Assembly (NCBI GenBank): GCA_024226315.1
Contig: JAAELT010000721.1
Coordinates: 1-33,192, forward strand
Direction: 5' to 3'
Origin: a bacterium
GTDB taxonomy: Bacteria > Acidobacteriota > Thermoanaerobaculia > Multivoradales > J023
DNA length: 33,192 nucleotides
Under the pieces are notes generated by a model that was not told the origin of the DNA, made no database searches, and was given only the letters and a program-made list of their open reading frames with translations. Of this stretch, positions 32,929 to 33,192 are shown piece after piece. Every line of letters starts with the position of its first letter. The first letter of the stretch is position 1. Position numbers and translations under genes: made by a program.

Positions 32929-33084
32929 ATGGACTACGTCTGCGCCGGCATCGACGTCAGCGCCAAGAAGCTCCAAGTCGCCGCGGGGGACTCGGAATTC
33001 GAGGCCGACAACACACCCGAGGATCACCAGAAACTCATCCAGCGACTCCGATGCCGCGGACGCGAACCCCCTGTGTCAAGGTAG
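32929..33084 (+). pseudogene. IS110-family transposase, truncated after about 45 codons
   Basis: ATG 32929 begins MDYVCAGIDVSAKKLQVAAG and continues SEFEADNTPEDHQKLIQRLR, clearly the paralogue of the frame at 2040 (first catalytic Asp in GIDVS kept). Similarity ends at about 33066 with CGCGAA. The next bases (CCCCCTGTGTCAAGG) belong to something else and bring a TAG at 33082. The rest of the transposase is gone or lies beyond an insertion. Confidence 0.85.
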
Positions 33085-33132
33085 TTGTCGCCTCATCTGA
33101 GACGTTGATCCAGGGGGCAGGAGACAACTCTG

Positions 33133-33192
33133 ATGAGACTGATCCATGCATTGCTATCGTGGCTGAGCGTGCCCGATCGTTGGGCTCGATGG
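33133..33192 (+). CDS. Start of an unidentified gene, cut by the window edge
   Basis: ATG 33133 opens MRLIHALLSWLSVPDRWARW and runs off the window. AGGAG lies about nine bases upstream. An interrupted inverted repeat (AGTTGTC..CTCATC at 33084-33097 against GACAACT..GATGAG at 33123-33137) precedes it. Since it begins right where the IS110 copy breaks off, it could be the first gene of an element inserted there. I do not recognise it. Confidence 0.25.
   Translation, partial: MRLIHALLSWLSVPDRWARW

Overview
The window is GC-rich and gene-dense. It suggests a free-living Gram-negative bacterium, most likely an acidobacterium (Thermoanaerobaculia-like). The reasons are a sigma factor resembling the Acidobacteria-enriched TIGR02999 group beside a kinase-TPR receptor, a secreted protein of carboxypeptidase-regulatory-like repeats, a REP-associated transposase relic, and several CHAT, TPR and VMAP-type regulatory genes. 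This is inference from gene content; no rRNA or other taxonomic marker is present.

Layout. (1) 1-3300: an orphan coiled-coil gene of lower GC, then a mobile-element scar with an IS110-family transposase broken by an internal deletion, its conserved upstream leader (candidate bridge RNA) and an IS3-type remnant. (2) 3300-6050, minus strand: a 23-residue peptide, a Cys-rich secreted protein and a large secreted repeat protein. (3) 6400-17400: a signalling region. A minus-strand operon runs from a sigma-like protein through a membrane coiled-coil protein and a true ECF sigma factor to a Ser/Thr kinase-TPR receptor. Divergent to it are a secreted beta-rich protein and a large PDZ-TPR-CHAT (caspase-like) protein. 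A decayed duplicate of the start of the CHAT gene lies at 6409-6660. A 30-base two-box element (TGTCC ... TTCGCGTT) lies upstream of three transcription units and of the decayed copy, and looks like a shared promoter. (4) 17400-19440: a Y1-transposase relic and a promoter-bearing repeat. (5) 19443-21177: a two-gene operon of a TIR-membrane-ectodomain protein and a small secreted protein. (6) 21400-24360: a wrecked Mu/Tni-like transposon (transposase without its catalytic domain, plus ATPase) and a DUF2971 gene flanked by 48-base imperfect repeats. (7) 24438-31987: a complete VMAP-type conflict system. It has Trypco1 (plus strand), and on the minus strand trypsin-VMAP, a MoxR ATPase and a 1457-residue fusion of a vWA-like domain, two Mrr-like nuclease modules, a protein kinase and a nucleoside phosphorylase. 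(8) 31990-33192: more transposon debris, a 20-bp perfect inverted repeat and a second, truncated IS110 copy.

How the genes may work together. Region 7 is a compact signalling and effector cassette: the protease, ATPase and fusion genes are packed head to tail and probably made together, with Trypco1 expressed divergently. Region 3 looks like an envelope-stress or cell-fate circuit in which a sigma factor and kinase receptor sit beside a caspase-like CHAT protein under one promoter type. Region 5 is a third possible signalling or immunity unit. Mobile debris lies between these modules, as is usual for an accessory island.
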